DNA of 64,000 nt from Desulfurococcales archaeon (GTDB lineage Archaea > Thermoproteota > Thermoprotei_A > Sulfolobales > NBVN01): contig WAKQ01000017.1 of assembly GCA_015523295.1 (NCBI GenBank), positions 1-64,000 on the forward strand. Direction: 5' to 3'. Numbering within the stretch: position 1 is the stretch's first letter; every line of letters begins with the position of its first letter. Below the pieces are notes generated by a model. The model was not told the DNA's origin and did not search any database. It was given only the letters and a program-made list of their open reading frames with translations. The translations under genes were made by a program, and so were the position numbers. Below, piece by piece: positions 43,579-52,914 of the stretch.

Positions 43579-44177
43579 CAACCTCCCTCAAGAGAAGATA
43601 ATATTTTGTTCTTAATCTCAAGGAAATGCTCTGGTAGATTTTTAGGAGTTAACCCTCTGGAGAGCATCCCTGAGAAAATTCTATGATACTTTTCAGGATC
43701 TTCATTCTCTAATGTTGTCGAGTACATAGCTATATGCTTTCCACTTATTCTGTTTTCACTAGGTAAAACATCTTTAGAGACGGGAATCTCAACTCCTGCA
43801 TCAAGCAGGCCTTTCACAGCAGCATATATTCTAGATCCCCTTACTGATGGATGGAGTCCTATGTCGAGAATAGCGTAATGGATTCCAGCCTTCTTCGCCA
43901 ATAACCCTGCCAAGAGTCCTGTTAGGTACGCAGCTGATGTATTTTTAAGGTCCCCTAACCAACCAAATTTTCGCAATGCCTTACTAGTTACTGCTACGAG
44001 GGTTCTGTCGCCATTAGCTTCAAATTTAATGATCTGGATAATTATTTGTTTGTTAGTTTTTCTCACAACTGCCCGTATATCCTTTCCTGAAATAATCATC
44101 CTATACCTTCTATAGTAATTTGTTCTACCTTCTCTACGTCTCTTCCTTGGAACTTTATATCTAGGACCTCTGGCCAT
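43578..44177 (-). CDS. rpl18: Ribosomal protein L18 (uL18)
   Basis: 5S-rRNA-binding large-subunit protein, 199 residues, archaeal type: [59 protein letters not shown]. Confidence 0.97.
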   Translation of the reverse strand: MARGPRYKVPRKRRREGRTNYYRRYRMIISGKDIRAVVRKTNKQIIIQIIKFEANGDRTLVAVTSKALRKFGWLGDLKNTSAAYLTGLLAGLLAKKAGIHYAILDIGLHPSVRGSRIYAAVKGLLDAGVEIPVSKDVLPSENRISGKHIAMYSTTLENEDPEKYHRIFSGMLSRGLTPKNLPEHFLEIKNKILSSLEGG

Positions 44178-44630
44178 TTATCTCACCTGGATACCCATGT
44201 CTGTTAAGTGACGTTTGAGATCTGACAAGCTTCTAAATGTTCCACCTTTAGCAAGAAGGTATAATCGTCTGTAGGTTTTCTTATCGATCACATCATGATC
44301 TCTAAGCCATCTTAAATATCGCCTGATTTTTCTTATAGTGTACACCCACAACTCCTCCTCATTCTGCCTAGCGCCTTTCGCGCCTTTCCTCTTACCTGGC
44401 CCTCTTCTATGACCCTTACGCCTTTTCGCATGTAAAAGTTTCCAGCGCCCCCGGGAATTACGTCTTAAAGGTTCTGCCCAAATTATGCCGTCCTTAATAA
44501 GCCTTCTCACATCTTCTCTTCTTAGCGCTGACTCTACCTCATCCACCCTCTCATAATCTATTCTTATCCTAGAAAGTCCCACACCCAATACCTCAGCTGC
44601 CAGTCTTTTCTGTAAACTCAAGTCTGTCAT
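44178..44630 (-). CDS. rpl19e: Ribosomal protein L19e (eL19)
   Basis: Helical large-subunit protein, 150 residues: LQKRLAAEVLGVGLSRIRID, RRNSRGRWKLLHAKRRKGHRRGPGKRKGAKGAR (key part KGHRRGPGKRKG) and WLRDHDVIDKKTYRRLY. Confidence 0.97.
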   Translation of the reverse strand: MTDLSLQKRLAAEVLGVGLSRIRIDYERVDEVESALRREDVRRLIKDGIIWAEPLRRNSRGRWKLLHAKRRKGHRRGPGKRKGAKGARQNEEELWVYTIRKIRRYLRWLRDHDVIDKKTYRRLYLLAKGGTFRSLSDLKRHLTDMGIQVR

Positions 44631-44633
44631 TCT

Positions 44634-45023
44634 TTACCCACCACCATTAGCTATTTTAAATCCGAGCTCCGAAGCTTTTTTAATTATTTCCTCACGTTTC
44701 CTACGACCTACTGTACTTCCTATGTATATTATCACGTCAGTCGGTGAGAGGCCTTCAAGCTCTTTCACATTATGTATAACATAAGGCATCAATCCAGAGG
44801 GATGTAACCCCCTTATCTTCTTGGGAGTTCCATAACCTACTGAAACAACAGGAGGATGCCCCTTCAGCTTAAGTCTCATAGGATTATCATTACCTTTAGG
44901 CTTTCTCCACTTGGGATCATTCCTGAACTTTGGAAGTCTCCACCATTTATTTCTATAGAATGTAATCCTGAGCTTTTTGGATATTTCTTTTCTTACATTA
45001 TTGAGATCAGCATCACTTGCCAT
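44634..45023 (-). CDS. rpl32e: Ribosomal protein L32e (eL32)
   Basis: Large-subunit protein, 129 residues: FYRNKWWRLPKFRNDPKWRKPKG, GHPPVVSVGYGTPKKIRGLHPSG and AIIGSTVGRRKREEI-type ending (here YIGSTVGRRKREEI). Confidence 0.97.
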   Translation of the reverse strand: MASDADLNNVRKEISKKLRITFYRNKWWRLPKFRNDPKWRKPKGNDNPMRLKLKGHPPVVSVGYGTPKKIRGLHPSGLMPYVIHNVKELEGLSPTDVIIYIGSTVGRRKREEIIKKASELGFKIANGGG

Positions 45024-45030
45024 CTCTCAT

Positions 45031-45582
45031 TCACCCCTCCATGAACTCCTTCTTATAGATATATATGCCATCAACAAACACTCTTCTATCAAACCCAGTA
45101 ATTTTGGTAGCTTGCTCAATATTTGCTGCTGTCTGACCCACTTCTTCAATATTAATACCTTCTACAATGACGTCATTTTTCTGTACCTTCACTTTTGCAG
45201 AGCCTACAATCTTAGCTACTCTAGGCGATTTTTCACCTAGGAAATTTATAATGAGGACCTTATCGCCTTCAACTTTTACCGTTATAGGAAAGTGAGAATA
45301 TATTATCTTTAACCAGTATCTATATCCCTTGGTTACCCCCTTAATCATGTTCTTTATATGTGCTGCCACTGAGTATACAATGGCTTTCTCCTTTCTCCTT
45401 GTAAAGAAGCTTTCCACATATACCTTATTGCCTTCAATCCAAATCCTTACTTTCTTAGCGTGGCTAAAATCTCTTTTAATCTCGCCTTTAGGGCCACTCA
45501 CCTTAACTGTCTTATCTTTCACTTCCACTGAAACACCCTCAGGTATTTCAACATCCTCAACAATCCTTACTTCACGAACCAT
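45031..45582 (-). CDS. rpl6: Ribosomal protein L6 (uL6)
   Basis: Two-domain large-subunit protein near the factor-binding site, 183 residues: [40 protein letters not shown] and NFLGEKSPR. The ATG at 45582 is six bases after GAGGTG. Confidence 0.97.
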   Translation of the reverse strand: MVREVRIVEDVEIPEGVSVEVKDKTVKVSGPKGEIKRDFSHAKKVRIWIEGNKVYVESFFTRRKEKAIVYSVAAHIKNMIKGVTKGYRYWLKIIYSHFPITVKVEGDKVLIINFLGEKSPRVAKIVGSAKVKVQKNDVIVEGINIEEVGQTAANIEQATKITGFDRRVFVDGIYIYKKEFMEG

Positions 45583-45593
45583 CTTCACCACCT

Positions 45594-45995
45594 CTAATAT
45601 ACATAGGCTAATAATACTCCTCCAATTCTTTTCTCTAAAGCTTCATGATGAGATAAAACTCCTTCAGGAGTTGATAGGATGAGAATGCCGATGTCTCTAG
45701 AAGGTAGATATTTCCTCAACCATTGAGGCATCTGTCGCAATTCATTATATTTGATAGGAGTCCTAGGCTTTATTACCCCTACCCTATTGATCCTCCCAAG
45801 TAGCTGCACTTTTATCTTACCCCACCTTCCATCGTCTATATGCTCGAATTCCCCTATGTAGCCGTATTTCTGCATTACCCTGAGAACCATAGCTATAAGC
45901 TTTGATGCGGGCGTCACTACAGCCTCTTTACTACCTCTAAGCTCATTGTTCATTAATGTTGAGAGGGCGTTTGCCAAAGGATCTATTACCACCAT
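45594..45995 (-). CDS. rps8: Ribosomal protein S8 (uS8)
   Basis: Small-subunit assembly protein, 133 residues: [34 protein letters not shown] and [25 protein letters not shown] lies eight bases before its ATG. Confidence 0.97.
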   Translation of the reverse strand: MVVIDPLANALSTLMNNELRGSKEAVVTPASKLIAMVLRVMQKYGYIGEFEHIDDGRWGKIKVQLLGRINRVGVIKPRTPIKYNELRQMPQWLRKYLPSRDIGILILSTPEGVLSHHEALEKRIGGVLLAYVY

Positions 45996-46007
45996 TCTCC
46001 TATCACC

Positions 46008-46172
46008 TTAACTATATTTCTTGAACCCAAGCTCCCTCGCCATTTCCCTAAAGCACTGTCTACAGAGGTATAACCCGTACTTCTGAATGACGGCATCCCT
46101 GCTTCCACATCTTTGACATACCTGCACTCCCCTACCATATCTTCTAGAGACCGGCCTCCGATATTTCCCCAT
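46008..46172 (-). CDS. rps14: Ribosomal protein S14 (uS14), zinc form
   Basis: A 54-residue small-subunit protein. Zinc ligands are C19, C22, C37 and C40 (VCQRCG and LCRQCF). The sequence opens [15 protein letters not shown] and closes [10 protein letters not shown]. It starts at ATG 46172, one base after the L5 stop region, and is followed by S8. A longer open frame in another register covers the same bases but has no protein-like features. Confidence 0.97.
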   Translation of the reverse strand: MGKYRRPVSRRYGRGVQVCQRCGSRDAVIQKYGLYLCRQCFREMARELGFKKYS

Positions 46173-46173
46173 C

Positions 46174-46746
46174 TCACATCACCCTCACATTAAGTTCTTT
46201 AACAAAGAAAGCTATAGCCTCAGCTCTTGAGACCCTATGCCTTTTAGGAATTGTCGATCTTTTTATCCTTCTGCGCATCACCCTGAAACCAGGTCTTTCA
46301 AGTGATACAGAAATATCCATACCGAAAACACCTACGTTAGGATCATACTTTACTCCAGGTAACACTATATGTTCAGCGATCCCGAATGATACGTTCCCGA
46401 AATCATCAAAGCTTGATGCCTTAATTTTCCTTCCAACACCTTCTAAAGCTCTATTAAGAAAGTCTAGTGCCTTATCCCGTCTAAGAGTGACCATCACAGC
46501 AATAGGCTCTCCCTTCCTAATTCCAAAATTCCTTATGGTCTTCTTAGCCCTTCTTTCCGATGGCCTTTGACCTGTTAATTCCTCTAATAGTTTAGCTGCT
46601 TTCCTCAGCCTCTCACCGGACTCGCCAATTCCCATATTCACAACTACCTTAGCTATCCTTGGCTTGAGCATGGGGTTAGCATCCCATTTTCTAGCTGCTT
46701 CCTCGAGCTCTTCCCTTGTAAACATCTCTTTACTCCTTACACTCAT
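46174..46746 (-). CDS. rpl5: Ribosomal protein L5 (uL5)
   Basis: 5S-rRNA-binding protein, 190 residues: [47 protein letters not shown] (key part [14 protein letters not shown]) and [19 protein letters not shown]. The ATG overlaps the S4e stop. Confidence 0.97.
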   Translation of the reverse strand: MSVRSKEMFTREELEEAARKWDANPMLKPRIAKVVVNMGIGESGERLRKAAKLLEELTGQRPSERRAKKTIRNFGIRKGEPIAVMVTLRRDKALDFLNRALEGVGRKIKASSFDDFGNVSFGIAEHIVLPGVKYDPNVGVFGMDISVSLERPGFRVMRRRIKRSTIPKRHRVSRAEAIAFFVKELNVRVM

Positions 46747-47501
46747 AACGCTCCCTCAGGAAGACTTATTACAGGCTTATCTTCACCTATAACCATAAGT
46801 TTGTCTAGAGTTGTGTAGAATTTATTTCCTTTGAAGTCTTCCAAAGTTACCAATTTCCTATAATGTCTCATACCCTCAGAAACGGCTATCAATCTAGCTA
46901 CCCTACCAACGTTGCGACCCCCTATAACAATTACGGGTGCACCCTCCCTTAACTCAAAATAATCCATTAATTTATTACTGGGTAGTGAAACCTTCACAGA
47001 CCCCATGGTCTTATACCTATCCTCATGAGGCGATGTCGCATCTTCAACCTTAACGATGATGTTTCTACCATCATGTAAGTTTAATTGTATATTGCCTCCC
47101 TTTACAGTCGTTTTATTTTCAATTCTGCAGATCTTGTAATCGGCCTCTTCCTTGGATATAGGGATTAAACCCATCACCTTAACCGGCACTGGAATCACTC
47201 TAAAGAATTCTTCAGTGTCCACAAGCTCAATAACATCCATGAACCCCACAGGGTACTTGTAATTCCTTCTAACCCGTCCATCTACCTTTATATGGCCTTC
47301 AGAAATGATTTTCCTTGCTTCTCTATTGGTCTCCGCAATACCCAATAATTCACGAACTACTGTCAGAAGAGGAAGGGAACGGCTTGAGGGATGGGGTCCC
47401 GCAGATGGCTTCACGCTCCAGACCTTCTCCTTACGTAATACAGGCCAAAACTCTGGAGCCGCTAACCTCTTTAGATGTTTTTTGCCACCCATTCTCGCCA
47501 C
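46743..47501 (-). CDS. rps4e: Ribosomal protein S4e (eS4)
   Basis: Small-subunit protein, 252 residues, with S4 and KOW-type regions: MGGKKHLKRLAAPEFWPV, KIISEGHIKVDGRVRRNYKYPVGFMDV (key part GHIKVDGRVR), VIVIGGRNVGRVARL. GTG 47501 is seven bases after GGAGGT and gives the usual MARMGGKKH beginning. Confidence 0.96.
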   Translation of the reverse strand: MARMGGKKHLKRLAAPEFWPVLRKEKVWSVKPSAGPHPSSRSLPLLTVVRELLGIAETNREARKIISEGHIKVDGRVRRNYKYPVGFMDVIELVDTEEFFRVIPVPVKVMGLIPISKEEADYKICRIENKTTVKGGNIQLNLHDGRNIIVKVEDATSPHEDRYKTMGSVKVSLPSNKLMDYFELREGAPVIVIGGRNVGRVARLIAVSEGMRHYRKLVTLEDFKGNKFYTTLDKLMVIGEDKPVISLPEGAL

Positions 47502-47502
47502 T

Positions 47503-47982
47503 TCACACACCTCCCTCCGACTTGCTTTCTACCTTATTAACTTCTTCATTACCTGTAGTGGACTCCTCCATTTCTTCTTTTGTACTCTCTTCAGAACCCT
47601 CAACCACCTGAACCTCATGCCCAGTCCTACGTTCTATTATCTTCCTTCTCTTCTTATCTGAAAGATCCAGACGAATAATGAGGACATTTGAGGGGTGAAT
47701 AGGGTAGTAGACTGGTGTACCATCTGCTTTCCTCACAGTAACTCCATCTACATGTATTGACACTTTATCATAGTCAACTGATATAACTTTTCCTTCATGA
47801 CCTCTCCATTCACCTCTTAATATCCTTACAGTATCGCCTTTTCTAACAGTCATTCGCTTAATGCCATACTTAGCCCTAAGCTCAGGTGACACAGGAGCCG
47901 TCAGGAATTTTTTCCTAATATGCTTCGGTGATGTGTATATTGCAAGCCTTTGTTTCGATGGTTTCTTAGATCTTATTGACAT
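47503..47982 (-). CDS. rpl24: Ribosomal protein L24 (uL24)
   Basis: Large-subunit assembly-initiating protein, 159 residues: KKFLTAPVSPELRAKYG, VRKGDTVRILRGEWRGHEGKV (KOW motif), VYYPIHPSNVLI. The C-terminal 40 residues are an acidic Glu/Ser/Thr-rich tail (EESTKEEMEESTTG), longer than in many homologs. The ATG at 47982 follows GAGGTG. Confidence 0.96.
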   Translation of the reverse strand: MSIRSKKPSKQRLAIYTSPKHIRKKFLTAPVSPELRAKYGIKRMTVRKGDTVRILRGEWRGHEGKVISVDYDKVSIHVDGVTVRKADGTPVYYPIHPSNVLIIRLDLSDKKRRKIIERRTGHEVQVVEGSEESTKEEMEESTTGNEEVNKVESKSEGGV

Positions 47983-47992
47983 TACCTTCACC

Positions 47993-48412
47993 TCATACCA
48001 CTACTGAAGCTATAGAGGAAAGCCTATTCCACCTCTCTGCAGCCTCTTTAGCTATAGGCCCCCTAATTTCAGTTCCTTTAGGGGCTCCGTCAGGCGAAAC
48101 TATCACACAAGCGTTATCTTCGAAAGCAACCCAAGTACCGTCCGGCCTCTTGAAAGGCTTTTTCTGCCTTACTATGACAGCAGTCATCACTTGGCCAACT
48201 AGGTCTGCATTACCCTTCTTAACCGTAACTACAACCATATCACCGACTGTTGCGGAAGGGAGCCTTCTTAACCTACTCTTAACTCCTGGCACCCCAATGA
48301 CCATTACTTCCTTAGCACCGCTGTTATCAGCCACCTTCAGCATTGTCCGTATGGTTATTCCGGCAACTCTCCTAACCCTGCTAAAAGCTGCTCCACCCTT
48401 CTTCTCAGGCAT
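47993..48412 (-). CDS. rpl14: Ribosomal protein L14 (uL14)
   Basis: Large-subunit protein at the subunit interface, 139 residues: [52 protein letters not shown]. Confidence 0.97.
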   Translation of the reverse strand: MPEKKGGAAFSRVRRVAGITIRTMLKVADNSGAKEVMVIGVPGVKSRLRRLPSATVGDMVVVTVKKGNADLVGQVMTAVIVRQKKPFKRPDGTWVAFEDNACVIVSPDGAPKGTEIRGPIAKEAAERWNRLSSIASVVV

Positions 48413-48761
48413 TCTTGCTCGCCTCCCGCTTTATTACTCCTAACACGACCCATGAGACAGTCTTTGAAATTGGCCTGGTCTCGCCTATAAGAACTATGTC
48501 ACCTGGGGAAGCATCAATACATGGAGGAAGATGAGCGTGGATCCTTGACCTCCTACGTTCATATCTCATATACTTTCTCACATATACCAAGTACTCACGC
48601 TCTACAACTACTGTGTGCTTCATTTTCGCCTTAACTATCTTGCCCTCAAGCAAACCGCCTCTAACTCTTATGCTGCCATGCCAAGGGCAGTAGGGGTCAT
48701 CACATGTCTTCTCTGGAGGACGCAGATCAGGATGCTTTATCCCTATATTCCTCACACTCAC
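48405..48761 (-). CDS. rps17: Ribosomal protein S17 (uS17)
   Basis: OB-fold small-subunit protein of the archaeal type, 118 residues: [38 protein letters not shown] (key part [10 protein letters not shown]), [15 protein letters not shown] and [15 protein letters not shown]. Overlaps L14 and Rnp1. Confidence 0.97.
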   Translation of the reverse strand: MSVRNIGIKHPDLRPPEKTCDDPYCPWHGSIRVRGGLLEGKIVKAKMKHTVVVEREYLVYVRKYMRYERRRSRIHAHLPPCIDASPGDIVLIGETRPISKTVSWVVLGVIKREASKNA

Positions 48762-49045
48762 TTCAAACCACCTCTAACCTTCTTAAGCCTCTCCTCTGGA
48801 CGGCCTAATAAGCGCAAACCACTCACCCTTACACTCCGATTCCTCTCAAGTTTAAAAAGGAATTCCCCGACCTCTTTAGGCACCTTCCTGACACTCCCAT
48901 CTCTTTGCCGGATGAATAGCATGTTCCTAGATTCGTAAATAACCTCGCCTTCAGTTCCAATAATGGAGGGATCTGTATGATTCTTTACTTCTACGCCTAA
49001 ACCTATAAGTTCATGATATACAATGTTCCTCGGCGTTCTTTTCAT
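48758..49045 (-). CDS. rnp1: RNase P protein component 1 (Rpp29/Pop4)
   Basis: Sm-like-fold RNase P protein that helps 5' tRNA maturation, 95 residues: IVYHELIGLGVEVKNHTDPSIIGTEGEVIYESRN (key parts HELIGLGVEV and GTEGEV). It lies between L29 and S17, its usual archaeal place; the SUI1 gene often beside it is absent. Confidence 0.94.
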   Translation of the reverse strand: MKRTPRNIVYHELIGLGVEVKNHTDPSIIGTEGEVIYESRNMLFIRQRDGSVRKVPKEVGEFLFKLERNRSVRVSGLRLLGRPEERLKKVRGGLK

Positions 49046-49052
49046 AACCACA

Positions 49053-49262
49053 TCACTTCTTTTCTCCCTTCAATTCCTCCTCATGAAGCAATGTCAGCAA
49101 CCTAGCAATATTTTTCCTAGTTACTCTAATCCTCCCAACATTCGTGAGAGTGCCAAGAAAAGCCTGAGTCCTTAACTTAATCAGTTCCGCCCTTAGCTCC
49201 TGCAGTTTCTTAAGCTTTTCTTCCTTACTCATCTTCCTGATTTCAGAGGGTTTAAGACTCAT
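49053..49262 (-). CDS. rpl29: Ribosomal protein L29 (uL29)
   Basis: Two-helix large-subunit protein near the tunnel exit, 69 residues: LKPSEIRKMSKEEKLKKLQELRAEL and GTLTNVGRIRVTRKNIARLLT. ATG overlaps the S3 stop. Confidence 0.97.
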   Translation of the reverse strand: MSLKPSEIRKMSKEEKLKKLQELRAELIKLRTQAFLGTLTNVGRIRVTRKNIARLLTLLHEEELKGEKK

Positions 49263-49885
49263 GCAGCCTCACCCGACTCTATACCTTCTGAAGGGTTTCT
49301 AATCTCAACATAGTCATCTGGTTCTCCGGGCTTAACTATGACAACTTCTATACCATATATGCCAGGCTTCCTTAGTAGATGGAAGACTGCCCTATCCACT
49401 AATCTCTCTATATGATATCCTGTCTTGTAGACTTTCCCAGCCCTTAACTTTTCGTAACGAGCTCTCTCTGATGTAAGCTTACCACTTATAATGACTTCTG
49501 CACCTACAGCCCCAGCAGCCATTATTCTTCTCAAGGCGACAAAGGCAGCTCTTCGAAAGTGATAGCCTCTTTCTATAGCCAATGCTGTTCTAGTTGCAAC
49601 AATTCTTGCATCTAAGTCCGGATTCTCCACTTGAGTGACTGTCACTTGGGGGTTCTCAAGGTTAAAGTATTTCTCGAGAACCTCTGTTAACTGCCTAATA
49701 GTCTGGCCTCTCCTTCCGATAATTAAGGCCGGCCTATCAGCGTAAATAACCACACGAGTTCCTAGAGGGGTCTTTATTAGGTCAACACGTGAATACCCTG
49801 CCCTCATGAAGTTCTTGGCAAGATATTCATCCAGTTTTGCACGAAGCATGCTTAAGCCTATGAAATGAGCTTTAATGTCGACCAT
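49259..49885 (-). CDS. rps3: Ribosomal protein S3 (uS3)
   Basis: KH-domain small-subunit protein at the mRNA entry, 208 residues: RVVIYADRPALIIGRRGQTIRQLTEVLE (GRRG loop of the KH domain), ARIVATRTALAIERGYHFRRA, AEVIISGKLTSERAR. Confidence 0.97.
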   Translation of the reverse strand: MVDIKAHFIGLSMLRAKLDEYLAKNFMRAGYSRVDLIKTPLGTRVVIYADRPALIIGRRGQTIRQLTEVLEKYFNLENPQVTVTQVENPDLDARIVATRTALAIERGYHFRRAAFVALRRIMAAGAVGAEVIISGKLTSERARYEKLRAGKVYKTGYHIERLVDRAVFHLLRKPGIYGIEVVIVKPGEPDDYVEIRNPSEGIESGEAA

Positions 49886-49888
49886 AAT

Positions 49889-50368
49889 TTACACCTCCCT
49901 AACGATCACCTCCAAATTGACGGAGGTCCTAACTTTAGGAGTTGCCCTTCCGAAGGCACGTGGCATCCATCTTTTAAGGTATCTTCCTTTATGGGACGCG
50001 GCATGAATGATAACTAGCCTTTCGACGTCTAGGTTCTTATTCTCAGCATTGTTCTCGACGTTTTTTAGTAATTTCAGTATTTCCCTAGCCGCCTTAACGG
50101 GATATCTTCCAATAGGACTTCTCCACTTACCAAACCTTTCACTAAGCCCCCTCTTATGGGAAACACCTAGCTTATACCTTACAAAAGGTATAGGGACCTC
50201 CATATTCATAACAGCCTCCAAGAGCTTTTCAGCCTCCTTGAGCTTCATACCTCTTATCACTTTAAATATCTCATAGCTTTCCTTCGGCGAAATAGGAACA
50301 TCCCATCTCATAGCCTTAGCCGTCCTCTCCTCATCCTCAACCTTTAATGAGTACCTCCATACAGGCAT
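49889..50368 (-). CDS. rpl22: Ribosomal protein L22 (uL22)
   Basis: Large-subunit protein lining the exit tunnel, 159 residues: AKAMRWDVPISPKESYEI, GLSERFGKWRSPIGRYPVKAA and HAASHKGRYLKRWMPRAFGRATP. It is the first gene of this minus-strand operon; S19, normally just upstream, is 2 kb away. Confidence 0.97.
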   Translation of the reverse strand: MPVWRYSLKVEDEERTAKAMRWDVPISPKESYEIFKVIRGMKLKEAEKLLEAVMNMEVPIPFVRYKLGVSHKRGLSERFGKWRSPIGRYPVKAAREILKLLKNVENNAENKNLDVERLVIIHAASHKGRYLKRWMPRAFGRATPKVRTSVNLEVIVREV

Positions 50369-50406
50369 CCGTCACACCCTTTCCACTGCCTAGACCTTTT
50401 TAGGTG

Positions 50407-50459
50407 AAGCTTATAAGTTCATAAGCTTTATCATCAACACATTTTTAATCTTTATAAAT
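50407..50459. promoter_or_regulatory. Divergent promoter region of L22 operon and rtcB, with perfect palindrome
   Basis: AAGCTTAT (50407-50414) and ATAAGCTT (50421-50428) form a perfect 8-bp inverted repeat with a 6-base spacer. It covers the TATA-like element GAACTTATAAGC read on the minus strand toward L22. For the plus strand, CTTTATAAATT (50448-50458) is a good TATA box about 40 bases before the rtcB start. The palindrome is suited to a dimeric regulator; this is inference. Confidence 0.5.
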
Positions 50460-50492
50460 TGACGAAAACCCAATCTAACGGGTGGAGGATAA

Positions 50493-51944
50493 TTGAGCCA
50501 TTCTATTCAGTTAAAAAAGGTAGATAAATATACGTGGGAAATACCTAAAGGGACCATTCCTTGTATGAAGGTCCCCTCCATAGTCTTCGCTGATGACTTC
50601 CTTATAGAGCGCATGAAAGAAGACCTTACACTTGTTCAGGCCGCAAATACTGCATGTCTCCCCGGAGTTGTTAAGGCCACATATGTCATGCCTGACGGAC
50701 ATCAAGGCTATGGCTTTCCCATAGGAGGTGTTGCTGCAACCTCGGCAGATGATGGAATTATTTCGCCTGGAGGAGTAGGATATGATATCAACTGCGGCGT
50801 CCGGCTAATTAGAACGGACTTAAGCGTAGATGACGTTAAGCCTAAACTTAAAGAGTTAGTGGACACAATCTTTGAGAATGTTCCCTCTGGCGTAGGCAGC
50901 AGAGGAAAGCTGAGACTTAGCTTTAATGAGCTAGATAAAGTTCTCCAGGACGGTGCTCAATGGGCCGTAGAACACGGATTCGGGTGGACAGCAGATATAG
51001 AACATATAGAATCGAAAGGCAGGATTCCATGGGCTGACCCTACAAAAGTAAGTCAGAAAGCTAAAAGTAGAGGTGCTCCACAACTAGGTACTCTAGGAGC
51101 AGGTAATCACTTTCTCGAAGTTCAGGTGGTCGACAAAATTTACAACCCATCCGTTGCGAAAGCATTTGGCATCGAATTTGAGGGACAGGTAACGGTCATG
51201 ATCCACACGGGCTCTAGGGGGTTAGGACATCAGGTTGCAAGTGACTACCTTATGATAATGGAGCGGGCTATGAAAAAGTATGGAATACGGCCGCCTGATA
51301 GAGAACTTGCATCAGTACCATTCAACAGTAAGGAGGGACAAGACTATTTCCATGCAATGGGGGCAGCCGCCAATTTCGCATTTGCAAATAGACAACTAAT
51401 TACTCACTGGGCACGTGAAGCCTTCGGTAAGACCTTCCACACAGACCCCGATAAACTTGGACTAGAGATAGTTTATGGCTTAGCTCACAATATTGCAAAA
51501 CTTGAAGAGCATGAAATCAATGGTAAGAGAATAAAAGTAATCGTCCATCGCAAGGGCGCAACAAGAGCTTTCCCACCAGGACACCCCGAAATACCAAAAG
51601 ATCATCAAGGGGTGGGACAAGTAGTCCTTATTCCAGGATCTATGGGTACAGCGAGTTATGTGATGGCCGGATTACCAGAAGGCTCAAGAACCTTCTATAC
51701 AGCTGCCCATGGGGCAGGGAGATGGATGTCAAGACATAAGGCTCTTAGGCAATACAGCGCAGACTCAATAACTTCTGAATTAAGTAAAAAGGGAATTTAT
51801 GTTCATGCAGCTACACGGAGGGTTCTTGTAGAGGAGGCACCAGAAGCATATAAAGACGTTGACAGGGTGGCATTAGTTACCCATGCAGTTAAAATTGCTG
51901 CCTTGGTTGCACGATTAAGGCCATTAGGGGTTGTGAAAGGCTAA
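50493..51944 (+). CDS. rtcB: RNA-splicing ligase RtcB
   Basis: GTP- and Mn-dependent ligase joining 2',3'-cyclic phosphate and 5'-OH RNA ends, used for archaeal tRNA and BHB-intron exons. Visible signatures: MPDGHQGYGFPIGGVAA, GGVGYDINCGVRLIRT with the metal/guanylate-site Cys, GTLGAGNHFLEVQ, HTGSRGLGHQV and HGAGRWMSR containing the guanylated His. 483 residues, full length and without the intein seen in some homologs. TTG start behind GGAGG. It sits inside the broken ribosomal operon, 12 kb from the cbf5 intron it is expected to help splice. Confidence 0.97.
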   Translation: MSHSIQLKKVDKYTWEIPKGTIPCMKVPSIVFADDFLIERMKEDLTLVQAANTACLPGVVKATYVMPDGHQGYGFPIGGVAATSADDGIISPGGVGYDINCGVRLIRTDLSVDDVKPKLKELVDTIFENVPSGVGSRGKLRLSFNELDKVLQDGAQWAVEHGFGWTADIEHIESKGRIPWADPTKVSQKAKSRGAPQLGTLGAGNHFLEVQVVDKIYNPSVAKAFGIEFEGQVTVMIHTGSRGLGHQVASDYLMIMERAMKKYGIRPPDRELASVPFNSKEGQDYFHAMGAAANFAFANRQLITHWAREAFGKTFHTDPDKLGLEIVYGLAHNIAKLEEHEINGKRIKVIVHRKGATRAFPPGHPEIPKDHQGVGQVVLIPGSMGTASYVMAGLPEGSRTFYTAAHGAGRWMSRHKALRQYSADSITSELSKKGIYVHAATRRVLVEEAPEAYKDVDRVALVTHAVKIAALVARLRPLGVVKG

Positions 51945-51954
51945 AGTGATTTAA

Positions 51955-52380
51955 ATGAAAAAACTTTTCATTAAACCAGTATATGTGCTCTGGGAAAGAT
52001 TCTTAATAAAAAGCACAATTACAGTCGACGATGAGAGCATTGCCGTTCATTTAGGTGATGTGAAAGAAAAAATCGTTAGTGTAAGGTCAGAACCTTCATT
52101 GTCAAATATAGGAAAAGTTCTTTCCTTAAAACTAGGTAAAGAAATAAAAATATATTTGAAAAATATTAAAAGAGTTCGTCTTTTCAAGATTAGAAGATCA
52201 AGAAGAGATCTATCTAGTCTTTTCAAAGATGAACTAGATAGGTCTTCCTACGCATACGAGGTAATATTAACATATGATACCTCAGATACCTCAGAGTTAA
52301 AATTACTTATGAACTTTAAAAACGGTTTGAAGCTTCGAAGGATAATTCTGAGGCGTCTTAAAGACAAAAAAACTCCATAA
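51955..52380 (+). CDS. Hypothetical basic beta-rich protein
   Basis: A 141-residue protein directly after rtcB (ten bases), probably co-transcribed. It alternates short beta strands (STITVDDESIAVHLGDV, VRLFKIRRS, YEVILTYDTSD) and ends in a helix with many Arg and Lys (LKLRRIILRRLKDKK). The pattern could be a PH/GRAM-like or other small beta fold. No family is recognised. The high basic content and its place beside RtcB would fit RNA binding, which is a guess. Confidence 0.65.
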   Translation: MKKLFIKPVYVLWERFLIKSTITVDDESIAVHLGDVKEKIVSVRSEPSLSNIGKVLSLKLGKEIKIYLKNIKRVRLFKIRRSRRDLSSLFKDELDRSSYAYEVILTYDTSDTSELKLLMNFKNGLKLRRIILRRLKDKKTP

Positions 52381-52401
52381 TTAATGTATGATTATTCACC
52401 T

Positions 52402-52875
52402 TTATTTAGCAGCAACGAATAGAGTTGATCTGGTTGCTTTGAGGCCGGGCTCACCGTGTGTGACGATCTTTGTTGTTGGTGCAAATTCGCCTAGATAATG
52501 CCCTATCATCTCAGGTGTTATCCTGACGGGAACGAACTCCTTTCCGTTGTACACCTCTATTGTAAGACCGACCATCACAGGTAATATTATCATATCTCTT
52601 ACATGAGTCCTAATCTTTACTTGTTTCCCTTCCTTAATCGTTTCTCTGGCTTTCATAATTTTCCTAAGCAATTTAATTCTAGGGGACTCGCCTAAACCCA
52701 TCTCCAGCCTCCTAGACTGTACATCTGATGACGATTCCCTTATAAGAGAGCGCCTCGCCCTAGAAGGAAGTAATTTTAAGAGCTGATCCATTGGCATATT
52801 AAGTAACTCTTCCAACGTCTTCCCTCTATATGTCAGCTTCTTCCACTCTGGCGGAAATTCGAAGTCTATCGCCAT
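52402..52875 (-). CDS. rps19: Ribosomal protein S19 (uS19)
   Basis: Small-subunit head protein, 157 residues: [26 protein letters not shown] (key part YRGKTLEEL), [48 protein letters not shown] 52875 is chosen over an upstream GTG-region start at 52899. It is separated from L22 by rtcB and a hypothetical on the other strand. Confidence 0.96.
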   Translation of the reverse strand: MAIDFEFPPEWKKLTYRGKTLEELLNMPMDQLLKLLPSRARRSLIRESSSDVQSRRLEMGLGESPRIKLLRKIMKARETIKEGKQVKIRTHVRDMIILPVMVGLTIEVYNGKEFVPVRITPEMIGHYLGEFAPTTKIVTHGEPGLKATRSTLFVAAK

Positions 52876-52914
52876 GCCTCTTATACACCGGCAAAACACT
52901 ATTCTCCTGGTTTA

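Noticed and set aside
45986-46177. A 63-codon minus-strand open frame
   Set aside because: It covers S14 in a different register; the S14 frame has the zinc cysteines and the correct start.
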